Source of the DNA: a bacterium
GTDB lineage: Bacteria > Spirochaetota > Spirochaetia > Treponematales > Rectinemataceae
Assembly: GCA_021813065.1 (NCBI GenBank)
Contig: JAKALZ010000079.1
Span: 1-7,748, forward strand
Direction: 5' to 3'
Length of the DNA: 7,748 nucleotides
In this document: piece by piece, positions 1 through 5,814 of the stretch
Layout: each line of letters begins with the position of its first letter
Numbering within the stretch: the first letter of the stretch is position 1
Notes under the pieces: model-generated
Told to the model about the DNA's origin: nothing
Database searches by the model: none
What the model saw: only the letters and a program-made list of their open reading frames with translations
Made by a program: the position numbers and the translations under genes

Positions 1-389
1 ATCTGACGGAGCAGGCGGGCTTTCTCGCTAAGCTCTTCGATGTCTTTGGGCGCAGAAGCGTTTCGGTTGACCTTGTCTCGACTTCGGAGATCTGCGTCTC
101 GGTATCGCTGGACAGAAGCGCGCCGCTCGACGCTCTCACGCAGGATCTTGAGAAGCTCGGCAAAGTCTCAATCGCGCAAGACCGCGCCGTGATCGCGGTT
201 GTGGGCGACTTGCTGCGCAAGACACCTGAGGTGTTGCGCTCCACGTTTGTCGCGATCGACCATATTCCGGTCGATATTATCAGCATGGGCGCGAACGCGA
301 TCAATTTGAGCGTGATTGTGCAGGAGCAGGACGCCGAGCGCGCGATGCGCTGCCTGCACCAGGCTTTTTTTGAGGGAGGCGCGGCATGA
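1..389 (+). CDS. lysC: Aspartate kinase, C-terminal ACT region (5'-truncated by window)
   Basis: This is the last 128 codons of an aspartate kinase, which phosphorylates aspartate in the first step of the lysine/threonine/methionine pathway; the kinase domain lies outside the window. The open frame begins at base 3 and ends at TGA 387-389. What is visible is the regulatory ACT region. An early stretch, GFLAKLFDVFGRRSVSVDLV, is followed by STSEICVSVSLD; both closely resemble the effector-binding part of the E. coli LysC (aspartokinase III) type, where lysine binds. Near the end, ISMGANAINLSVIVQEQDAE followed by AMRCLHQAFFE is the typical closing ACT motif. The stop overlaps the dapB start (ATGA), so the two are translationally coupled. 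Family assignment is firm. That it is the lysine-sensitive isozyme is inferred from the dap neighbours and the LysC-like sequence. Confidence 0.9.
   Translation, partial: LTEQAGFLAKLFDVFGRRSVSVDLVSTSEICVSVSLDRSAPLDALTQDLEKLGKVSIAQDRAVIAVVGDLLRKTPEVLRSTFVAIDHIPVDIISMGANAINLSVIVQEQDAERAMRCLHQAFFEGGAA
374..379 (+). promoter_or_regulatory. Ribosome binding site of dapB
   Basis: GGGAGG lies 6 nt before the dapB ATG at 386, inside the end of lysC. It fixes the start codon and supports coupled translation across the ATGA overlap. Confidence 0.75.
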
Positions 390-1252
390 GCCTGAAGATT
401 GGCATTTTTGGTGCGGGAAAACTCGCGAACGCCATTGTCGAGGAGATGAAGGCGGTCAACGCTTCGGCGCGGTCTGGTGGTAGCGCGTCTGGCCCGACGC
501 GCGCTGCCAGCCCGGCCGCGGGAAGCGGCGCGGGTGGTTCAACGAGCGCTGACGCCGGCCACGCGCAACCGACAAGTGTGGCGGTTCCGGCGCGCTTCAC
601 CCTCGCGTGGATGGTCGATCTCGGCGACGCCATTCCCGATACCCTCATCGATGCCGCGATCGACGCCAGCGCGCCGAACGCAGTCGAATCGCACATCGAA
701 TGGGCTGTCGCGCGCGGAGTGCCCCTCGTGGTGGCGGCGACCGGCTGGGACATCCCCGACCTCGCGGCGCGCGTGGGAACGAAGACGGCGGTGCTCGTGA
801 GCCCGAATTTCTCGTTCGCGGTGACGTTCATGCGCACTATCGCCGCGCAGGTCGCGCGCTTCGCGGACTGGTACGGCCAGGGCGACATCGGCATCTATGA
901 GCACCACCACGCGGCGAAGCTTGACGCGCCGAGCGGCACGGCAAAGGCCCTCGCGCAGTCAGTTATCGGCGCATCCGCGCGCTATTCGGGATGGAACATG
1001 TCGGGGGCGGACCCCTGGTCCAAGGAGAATATCCCCATCGCCTCGATGCGCGCGGGGAGCGAGGCGGGTGTCCACGAGATCCTCTTCGACGCGCCGCATG
1101 AACAGTTCAGCATCGTCCACAGGGCGCGCGACAGGCGAGTCTTCGCGGTGGGAGCGCTCAAAGCGGTAGAGTGGGTAGTGGGGAAAAAGGGCCTTTTCGG
1201 CATGGACGATGTGCTCGCGACGCTCTTCGGTCGCGAAGCGCAGCGGCAATAG
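386..1252 (+). CDS. dapB: 4-hydroxy-tetrahydrodipicolinate reductase with low-complexity insert
   Basis: DapB reduces 4-hydroxy-tetrahydrodipicolinate to tetrahydrodipicolinate with NAD(P)H in the cytoplasm. The 288-residue protein opens with a Rossmann motif (GIFGAGKLA, residues 6-14). The catalytic signature is at residues 172-186: HH at 174-175, Lys178, then DAPSGTA at 180-186, matching H159/H160/K163 of E. coli. PNFS at 140-143 and MRAGSEAGVHE at 221-231 are further conserved blocks. The oddity is residues 26-70, rich in Ala, Gly, Ser, Thr and Pro. It sits between the first helix and the second beta strand (FTLAWMVD, 71-78), where homologues need only a short turn; the loop that E. coli has after that strand is shortened, so total length is near normal. 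Catalytic residues are intact, so the enzyme is probably active. The ATG at 386 has a good ribosome site and overlaps the lysC stop. Confidence 0.93.
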   Translation: MSLKIGIFGAGKLANAIVEEMKAVNASARSGGSASGPTRAASPAAGSGAGGSTSADAGHAQPTSVAVPARFTLAWMVDLGDAIPDTLIDAAIDASAPNAVESHIEWAVARGVPLVVAATGWDIPDLAARVGTKTAVLVSPNFSFAVTFMRTIAAQVARFADWYGQGDIGIYEHHHAAKLDAPSGTAKALAQSVIGASARYSGWNMSGADPWSKENIPIASMRAGSEAGVHEILFDAPHEQFSIVHRARDRRVFAVGALKAVEWVVGKKGLFGMDDVLATLFGREAQRQ

Positions 1253-1280
1253 GGGAGGGCGCCTCGCCTGAGCGCGCCTG

Positions 1281-1307
1281 TGCCGGCAACTTCAGTGCAC
1301 GCCGGCA
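1281..1307 (+). other. Hairpin in the dapB-dapA gap
   Basis: TGCCGGC (1281-1287) and GCCGGCA (1301-1307) form a perfect 7-bp stem with a 13-nt loop, ending 5 nt before the dapA ribosome site. There is no T-run, so it is not an intrinsic terminator. It could stabilise or process the operon mRNA or modulate dapA translation. The 73-nt spacing is the only sizeable gap in this operon. Confidence 0.45.
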
Positions 1308-1312
1308 GCCAC

Positions 1313-1318
1313 AAGGAG
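1313..1318 (+). promoter_or_regulatory. Ribosome binding site of dapA
   Basis: AAGGAG lies 7 nt before GTG 1326 and decides that this GTG is the start; no ATG in frame gives a better fit to the DapA N-terminus. Confidence 0.8.
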
Positions 1319-1325
1319 TAACAGC

Positions 1326-2333
1326 GTGAATTCCAATATTCAGGGTTTGGGAATCGCCATCGCGACACCGTTCGACGACGAAAGTCGCGTCGATTATCGT
1401 GGATTCGAGCGACTTCTCGACTTTCTCCGCGGGCGCCCATTCGAGGGTGCGGTCGCGGAGTATGCCGAGCAAGCATTTCCAGGTGCCAGCGGCTCCACCG
1501 GCGCCTCGGCGCGCGCGGCTTTCAAGGACTTCTGGCAGAAGGAATCCGGTGGAACCGACTTCATGGTCGTCCTCGGTTCGACAGGCGAAGGCGCGACGGT
1601 GGAACCCGAAGAGCGCCGCGAGCTTATCGCGCGATCGGTAGCGCGAAAGCTCGGCATTCCCATTGTGGTGGGAACGGGCTCCAACTCCACCGCCGCTGCG
1701 GCGCGCATGACGAGCGAGGCGGTCGACCTCGGCGCCGACGCGGTGCTAGTGGTTGTGCCCTACTACAACAAGCCGACGCCCGAAGGCCTTCGTCTGCATT
1801 TTCGCGAAATCGCGAAGGCCGCGCGGGGCAAACCCGTCATTGTCTACAATGTGCCGGGGCGGACCGGCCTCAATCTCACGCCAGGTGTTCTGAGCACGCT
1901 CTGGGACATCCAAAATGTCATCGCGGTCAAAGAGTCTTCCGGAAATCTCTCCCAGATCGGCGAGATCTGCAGGCTCCTCCCTTCGGGAAAGACCGTGCTC
2001 TCGGGTGACGACGGGCTCGCGCTCCCCGCGATCGCGGTAGGCGCTGAGGGGCTCGTGAGTGTGGCGGGAAACATGCTGCCCAGGCGCTTCAAGGCTCTCG
2101 TCGACGCGGCGCGGGCAGGCCGACGCCAGGAGGCCGCGAAGCTCCATGCCGATCTTCTGCCCTTCATGGGCGCGCTCTTTGTCGAATCGAACCCGATTCC
2201 GCTGAAAGCCGCGCTTAAAATGGTAGGGCTCTGCGGCGATACGCTACGGCTTCCGCTTGCGCCCGCGACCAAGTCGACGCGCGAGCTCTTGGGCTTTACC
2301 CTCGCGGCGCTCGGTGTGAGGGTTGCGGAATGA
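1326..2333 (+). CDS. dapA: 4-hydroxy-tetrahydrodipicolinate synthase with N-terminal insert
   Basis: DapA condenses pyruvate with aspartate semialdehyde, the committed step to diaminopimelate and lysine. The protein has 335 residues; the usual length is about 290. The TIM-barrel landmarks are present: TPF at 14-16, GSTGE at 84-88 (pyruvate carboxylate binding), PYYNKPTPEG at 145-154 with the tyrosine donated across the dimer, YNVPGRTG at 174-181 (catalytic Tyr174, substrate-binding Arg179), and VKESSG at 201-206 with the Schiff-base Lys202. The surplus is an insert of about 38 residues at roughly 37-76, between the first barrel helix and the strand leading to GSTGE. It is rich in Ala, Gly and Ser around FPGASGSTGASARAAF. 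The offset from E. coli DapA jumps from 3 to 41 across it. All key residues survive, so activity is expected. The start is GTG; the stop overlaps dapD (ATGA). Confidence 0.94.
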   Translation: MNSNIQGLGIAIATPFDDESRVDYRGFERLLDFLRGRPFEGAVAEYAEQAFPGASGSTGASARAAFKDFWQKESGGTDFMVVLGSTGEGATVEPEERRELIARSVARKLGIPIVVGTGSNSTAAAARMTSEAVDLGADAVLVVVPYYNKPTPEGLRLHFREIAKAARGKPVIVYNVPGRTGLNLTPGVLSTLWDIQNVIAVKESSGNLSQIGEICRLLPSGKTVLSGDDGLALPAIAVGAEGLVSVAGNMLPRRFKALVDAARAGRRQEAAKLHADLLPFMGALFVESNPIPLKAALKMVGLCGDTLRLPLAPATKSTRELLGFTLAALGVRVAE

Positions 2334-3163
2334 GCGAAATTTCGATCGAGCTCGAGCGCGCGTTCGCGGCGAGCGGCAGTTTCGACGATCAGCAGTGGAC
2401 TCTTTTCCTCGACGCGCTCGAGCGGGGCGACATTTGTGTGGTTGAACGCGAGCCCTCCAGAAATGATCTCGCTGGAAACTGGAAGGTCAACGCCTGGGTA
2501 AAGGCCGCGATTCTTTCCGGATTTAGAAAAGGCGGTCTCGCGGAGTGCGCATGGCCCGCATTTGGTGGCAACTCAGGTTTCTTCGATAGGCCTGCGTTTC
2601 CGCCGAGGCACTTTTCGGCATCGGAAGGGGTGCGCATGGTTCCGGGCGGCAGCTCGGTGCGGCGCGGCGCGCATGTCGCCCAAGGTGTCGTGATCATGCC
2701 TCCTTCCTATATCAATGTGGGAGCCTTCGTCGACCAGGGAACGATGGTCGACAGCCACGCGCTCGTCGGCTCCTGCGCGCGCATCGGCGGCCGGGTGCAC
2801 CTTTCGGCGGGCGTGCAGATCGGCGGTGTGCTTGAACCTCCCCAGGCCAGCCCCGTGATTATCGAAGACGAGGCCTTTATCGGCGGCATGTGCGGCGTCT
2901 TCGAGGGCATCATCGTGCGCCGGCGCGCGGTGCTCGCGCCCGGTGTCGTTATTACTCGCGGAACGAAGATCATCGACCTCGTGCGCGAGACAGAGTACTT
3001 CGGCGAGGTGCCTGAGGGAGCGGTGGTGGTGCCTGGTTCTCGGCCGGCCCGTGGGGAGTACGCGCGGCGCGCGGGCATTTCGCTCGCGGCGCCCTGTATT
3101 GTAAAATATCGCGATGAGAAGACCGATGGCAGGGTCGTGCTCGAGTCGGCGCTTCGGGACTGA
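2330..3163 (+). CDS. dapD: Tetrahydrodipicolinate N-succinyltransferase, variant active-site subgroup
   Basis: DapD transfers succinyl from succinyl-CoA to the amino group of tetrahydrodipicolinate, so this organism uses an acylated branch to diaminopimelate. At 277 residues it matches E. coli DapD (274) almost column for column. An N-terminal helical domain (about 1-100) is followed by left-handed beta-helix hexapeptide repeats (about 105-235). PSYINVGAFVDQGTMVDSHA at 125-144 includes Asp141, equivalent to catalytic Asp141 of E. coli. IGGVLEPPQASPVIIED (164-180) is also typical. The stretch that is GARSE in E. coli, ending in active-site Glu189, reads GGMCG here, with Gly at 189. The tail (PGSRPARGEYARRAG, then VKYRDEKTD) is well conserved. 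GAGGG-type ribosome site GAGGG (2318-2322) lies 7 nt before the ATG. Family is certain; the exact acyl donor (succinyl or acetyl) is less so because of the altered motif. Confidence 0.9.
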   Translation: MSEISIELERAFAASGSFDDQQWTLFLDALERGDICVVEREPSRNDLAGNWKVNAWVKAAILSGFRKGGLAECAWPAFGGNSGFFDRPAFPPRHFSASEGVRMVPGGSSVRRGAHVAQGVVIMPPSYINVGAFVDQGTMVDSHALVGSCARIGGRVHLSAGVQIGGVLEPPQASPVIIEDEAFIGGMCGVFEGIIVRRRAVLAPGVVITRGTKIIDLVRETEYFGEVPEGAVVVPGSRPARGEYARRAGISLAAPCIVKYRDEKTDGRVVLESALRD

Positions 3164-3168
3164 GTCGC

Positions 3169-3174
3169 GGAGGA
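3169..3174 (+). promoter_or_regulatory. Ribosome binding site of proC
   Basis: GGAGGA lies just before ATG 3178 in the 14-nt gap after dapD, so proC is probably read from the same transcript. Confidence 0.7.
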
Positions 3175-3177
3175 ATC

Positions 3178-3987
3178 ATGGAATATAGACTGGGCATCAT
3201 TGGCGCGGGCAAGATCGGCGAGGCAATTCTATCGGGCGCGCTCGCGAAGGGGCTGCTCTCGCCATCGGAGGTGATTTTATCGGTGCGCACTGAGCAGCAC
3301 CGGAAAAATCTCGAAGAGAAGTACCGAGTTTCCGCGGTGCTCAGCAACCGCGAGGTTGCCCGCCAATCGGAGATTCTCCTCATCGCGGTGAAGCCCCGGA
3401 CTATATTCGAGGTGCTTCAGGAGATCGCTGACATCATTCCTGAAGAGAGCGTAGTGGTCTCGACCGCTGCTGGTGTGACCCTTGAATCGATGCAGACTCG
3501 CTTCGCGAAGAAGGTCGCTCTCATCCGCGCGATGCCTAACCTCGGCGTGTCAGTCGGCGAGGGCATGACCGCGCTCGCCCCTGCCCGCTTTACCGACAAC
3601 GCGAGCGTCCAGAAAGTGAAGCGCCTCTTCGAAGCCGTGGGGCGAGCGCTCGTTCTCGACGAGCAGTATATGGACGCGGTCACGGGCCTTTCAGGCTCCG
3701 GACCGGCATACGTGTACCTGATCATCGAGGCGTTGGCCGATGGTGGCGTGAAGATGGGCCTTCCGCGCGAAGTCTCGATCGAACTCGCTGCCCAGACTGT
3801 GCTCGGCGCGGCCAAGACCGTCCTTGTCACAGGCGAGCACCCCGCGAAGCTGAAGGATCAGGTCACAACCCCTGCCGGCTCGACGATCGACGGTCTCATG
3901 GAGCTCGAGGACGGCGGGCTCCGCGTCACGCTGATCAAGGCGGTGGTCAAGGCGAGCGAGCGCGCGCACCAGCTGCTGCACAAATAG
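3178..3987 (+). CDS. proC: Pyrroline-5-carboxylate reductase
   Basis: ProC reduces 1-pyrroline-5-carboxylate to proline with NAD(P)H, the last step of proline synthesis. The 269-residue length is normal. The N-terminal Rossmann domain has GIIGAGKIGEAI at 6-17, VKP at 71-73 and RAMPN at 117-121. The C-terminal helical dimerisation domain carries TGLSGSGPAYVYL at 169-181 and DQVTTPAGSTIDGL at 227-240, which contribute the active site across the dimer. Nothing is missing. It follows dapD by 14 nt and is the last gene of this run, followed by a hairpin and a convergent gene. A proline gene at the end of a lysine operon is not a common arrangement; simple co-regulation of amino acid synthesis is the easiest reading. 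Confidence 0.95.
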   Translation: MEYRLGIIGAGKIGEAILSGALAKGLLSPSEVILSVRTEQHRKNLEEKYRVSAVLSNREVARQSEILLIAVKPRTIFEVLQEIADIIPEESVVVSTAAGVTLESMQTRFAKKVALIRAMPNLGVSVGEGMTALAPARFTDNASVQKVKRLFEAVGRALVLDEQYMDAVTGLSGSGPAYVYLIIEALADGGVKMGLPREVSIELAAQTVLGAAKTVLVTGEHPAKLKDQVTTPAGSTIDGLMELEDGGLRVTLIKAVVKASERAHQLLHK

Positions 3988-4003
3988 CGCGCGCCGCCGC
4001 GGA

Positions 4004-4032
4004 TCCGCGCCTGTGTCCGACGCACGCGCGGA
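4004..4032 (+). terminator. Probable terminator of the dap-proC operon
   Basis: TCCGCGC (4004-4010) pairs with GCGCGGA (4026-4032). After one C/C mismatch the stem continues with four more pairs (4012-4015 with 4021-4024) around a 5-nt loop. A pyrimidine stretch GCCTTCTTC follows on the + strand. The T-run is weak, so termination may be partial. It sits in the 52-nt gap between the convergent genes, where a terminator is expected; no T-run follows on the - strand. Confidence 0.5.
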
Positions 4033-4039
4033 GCCTTCT

Positions 4040-5188
4040 TCACTCCCTGCTCAAAAGCGAGGAGATAAGCCCGCGCACCTCATCTGGAATGCTCAGCGTT
4101 TCGCCTGGTTTAAGATTCTTTGGCGCGTAGGTCGCCAGGAGTTTCTGCGCGAAGAGCTGAGCGTCGCGAAGTACCGGGCTGCTGGGTCGATCGCCTATTT
4201 TTTGGATCACACCGAGCACTCGCTTCTGTCGTCCCGGCGAGATCAAGCTCAAGAGCCGCTCGTGCGCGAGTGCCTCAATGCAGCGCAGCAGCGAGGCAAT
4301 TTCATTGTCGCTCATCGAAGAGAGCGTTGCCTTGAGCACCTTCGCCTCAGCGGCCATGACGATATTGGTCGCTGTTCTTATCAGATCGGGATCGGGAAGA
4401 TTCGACGACTCGCGGGCTTCGGCTTCATTGTGATAACTACCCTCAGATTCGAAGCCCTCGGCTTTCTCCTGCGAGTACAGATCGATGAAGGCTTGTTGAG
4501 CTGTGCTTATTTCATCTGAGACGAGCCTCTTTCGCGCCGATTCCATCATCTCGGAGAGAATGAAGGCGCCAACGGGTCCCACGAGGGCGAGAATTTTCTC
4601 TATATAATAGAGCGAGCAACCCGAAAAGGCCGACGCGGCCAGCGGCATGCCGGCGATCCGCATTGTGCGCTGAAGCTTCATAGGTTCCTGGATTGCCTCT
4701 TCGATATAGTCCGTGAGATCGCCAGGCACGATGTACTCTTCGAGTTTTACTTCGGTGGCGATAGACCTCTCTCTCAGCCATAGGAATTCTTTTTCCGCGG
4801 TTTCGGGCCCAAAAAACGAGGTCATGATGAGGAACGCGATGTAGGGGTGCATCCCGCGCGCGACCGCTGTTGTTCCCGAAAGCCAAATGAGTACATCCGC
4901 GCGCGTCCCCCGCTGTCCTTCAGAGAGCAGACCCGAACGCAAGAACGCGTCGCGTATCGCCGCTGGTTCGCTCTCGCTGGCGAGAAGCAGATACGCGAGC
5001 TTCATGGCCTTGCGCCTAGACTGCTGCGACTGCGTAAAGAGTTGTTTTCGATCCTCCGAGGCATCTTCGATCGCCTGGAAAAATTGGTGTACTGACGAGA
5101 TGGTCTGCTCTCTGTGCCGGCTGGACTCGCTCCTTGGCCCCGCGTTGCCCCAGTGCGCGTACATTTCGGCGAGGCGCTCAATCAGCAT
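4040..5188 (-). CDS. Uncharacterised helical protein with FliG-C-like segments
   Basis: I do not recognise this 382-residue protein with certainty. The frame opens further upstream, but ATG 5188 is chosen because AGAGGA stands 9 nt before it and the start overlaps the previous gene by only 11 nt. The protein looks almost wholly helical, with no signal peptide. Residues 60-70 (KAMKLAYLLLA) and 80-87 (DAFLRSGL) are followed by a hydrophobic stretch at 113-127 (MHPYIAFLIMTSFFG) that could be a buried or membrane helix. Residues 183-239 and 292-354 each resemble parts of the FliG C-terminal domain: the first contains SGCSLYYIEKIL and TAQQAFIDLY, the second contains MSDNEIASLLRCIEAL and LRDAQLFAQKLL. 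An acidic, Ser-rich linker (about 240-268) separates them. If the likeness is real it would be a flagellar rotor-type or FliG-derived protein. That is inference from eye-level pattern only. Confidence 0.75.
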   Translation of the reverse strand: MLIERLAEMYAHWGNAGPRSESSRHREQTISSVHQFFQAIEDASEDRKQLFTQSQQSRRKAMKLAYLLLASESEPAAIRDAFLRSGLLSEGQRGTRADVLIWLSGTTAVARGMHPYIAFLIMTSFFGPETAEKEFLWLRERSIATEVKLEEYIVPGDLTDYIEEAIQEPMKLQRTMRIAGMPLAASAFSGCSLYYIEKILALVGPVGAFILSEMMESARKRLVSDEISTAQQAFIDLYSQEKAEGFESEGSYHNEAEARESSNLPDPDLIRTATNIVMAAEAKVLKATLSSMSDNEIASLLRCIEALAHERLLSLISPGRQKRVLGVIQKIGDRPSSPVLRDAQLFAQKLLATYAPKNLKPGETLSIPDEVRGLISSLLSRE

Positions 5189-5612
5189 GGTTCTGATTCC
5201 TCTTTTCGTACGAGATGAGGGCGGTGTCGATGCCACAGTAGGGGAGGAGTTTTCGGGTGAGCGTGTCCTTATCCTCGCCGTTCGCGATGGAGAGCAGCGC
5301 CTCAGCGTCGATGCACTGCCGCAAAAATTCCAGGCCCTTCGCGCCGCTCACATAGAGAAGCACGGCAAGAATCTCCTCGAGTATTTCCCCGGCAAAACCT
5401 TCGCCCATCAGCCTAAGGCCATAGCGCAGGAATGCATCTTTCTCGGAGCTGAATTGATTGACGCTCGGTTGAATTCCAGACTGATCGATAGTTTTAGCGA
5501 GTTCGATGAGATGGTCGATGTGAGAGGGCAGCGTGTCCATCTCCTGACGTGTGCATGCGATTTTCTCGGCGAGATCGGCATTCCAGTAGATCATGGTGCC
5601 AGTATAGCGCAT
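5178..5612 (-). CDS. Uncharacterised protein, faint MotA-like segment
   Basis: This 144-residue gene precedes and overlaps the 382-residue gene by 11 nt, so the two form an operon. I do not recognise it firmly. After a helical N-terminus, residues 59-82 (DAFLRYGLRLMGEGFAGEIL then EEIL) recall the cytoplasmic loop of MotA, and residues 101-124 (IDAEALLSIANGEDKDTL then TRKLL) recall the MotA C-terminal helix pattern. The membrane helices 3 and 4 that MotA has between these blocks are absent; only a short hydrophobic AVLLYV (83-88) stands there. DAFLR-x-GL is shared with the downstream protein (residues 80-87). Two starts compete. ATG 5612 has AAAGG 5 nt upstream; ATG 5594 has no ribosome site but lies 6 nt after a TATACT box, which would give a leaderless message. 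I list the longer form; the true start is uncertain. Confidence 0.7.
   Translation of the reverse strand: MRYTGTMIYWNADLAEKIACTRQEMDTLPSHIDHLIELAKTIDQSGIQPSVNQFSSEKDAFLRYGLRLMGEGFAGEILEEILAVLLYVSGAKGLEFLRQCIDAEALLSIANGEDKDTLTRKLLPYCGIDTALISYEKRNQNHAD
5601..5606 (-). promoter_or_regulatory. -10-like TATACT just before ATG 5594
   Basis: Read on the - strand, TATACT is followed by 6 nt and then ATG 5594. Transcription from it would begin at or next to the A of that ATG, giving a leaderless mRNA. No good -35 is visible at 16-18 nt spacing (TTCTTC at 17), so support is moderate. Confidence 0.35.
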
Positions 5613-5669
5613 AAGCGCCTTTAGAAGAAAAGGGGCAACTCATTTCTGGACTGAACAATGTCGCTTTCG

Positions 5670-5690
5670 TGCGTATTGCGCAATAACGCA
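5670..5690. promoter_or_regulatory. Inverted repeat, possible operator
   Basis: TATTGCGCAATA (5674-5685) is a perfect 12-bp palindrome. It extends outward as TGCG (5670-5673) pairing with CGCA (5687-5690), with only A5686 bulged. Its place about 60 nt upstream of the - strand gene suggests a regulator binding site. No T-run follows on either strand, so it is not a terminator. Confidence 0.4.
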
Positions 5691-5779
5691 GATTATGACA
5701 TACTTTGTTAAGTTTGCGATGAAATAACAGATATTCGCAAGGTTTTCATAATTTTTCATAAATAAAGTAGCTAAAAATA

Positions 5780-5808
5780 TTGACGAAGAAATTCGAGCGT
5801 GATATATT
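5780..5808 (+). promoter_or_regulatory. Strong sigma-70-type promoter, extended -10
   Basis: TTGACG (5780-5785) and TATATT (5803-5808) are 17 nt apart, and TG at 5800-5801 gives an extended -10. Upstream of the -35 lie A/T tracts (5743-5779) like an UP element. The predicted start is about 5815. It would drive the terminated small transcript and, by read-through, the Nif3/lspA operon. Confidence 0.7.
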
Positions 5809-5814
5809 TTATTC

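Noticed and set aside
301..910. Long minus-strand frames opposite dapB
   Set aside because: Shadows of the GC-rich dapB codons; the + strand frame has the catalytic motifs.
4013..4519. A 168-codon open frame on the + strand
   Set aside because: It lies wholly or almost wholly antisense to the 382-residue gene, which has a ribosome site and coherent helical pattern; the + product has no recognisable features.
5189..5236. 16-codon upstream extension of the 382-residue minus-strand gene
   Set aside because: It increases overlap with the upstream gene and bypasses the AGAGGA ribosome site placed for ATG 5188.
4887..5624. A 245-codon open frame on the + strand
   Set aside because: Antisense to both minus-strand genes across their overlap, with a Cys- and Arg-rich, incoherent product. 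A long antisense frame is expected in GC-rich DNA.
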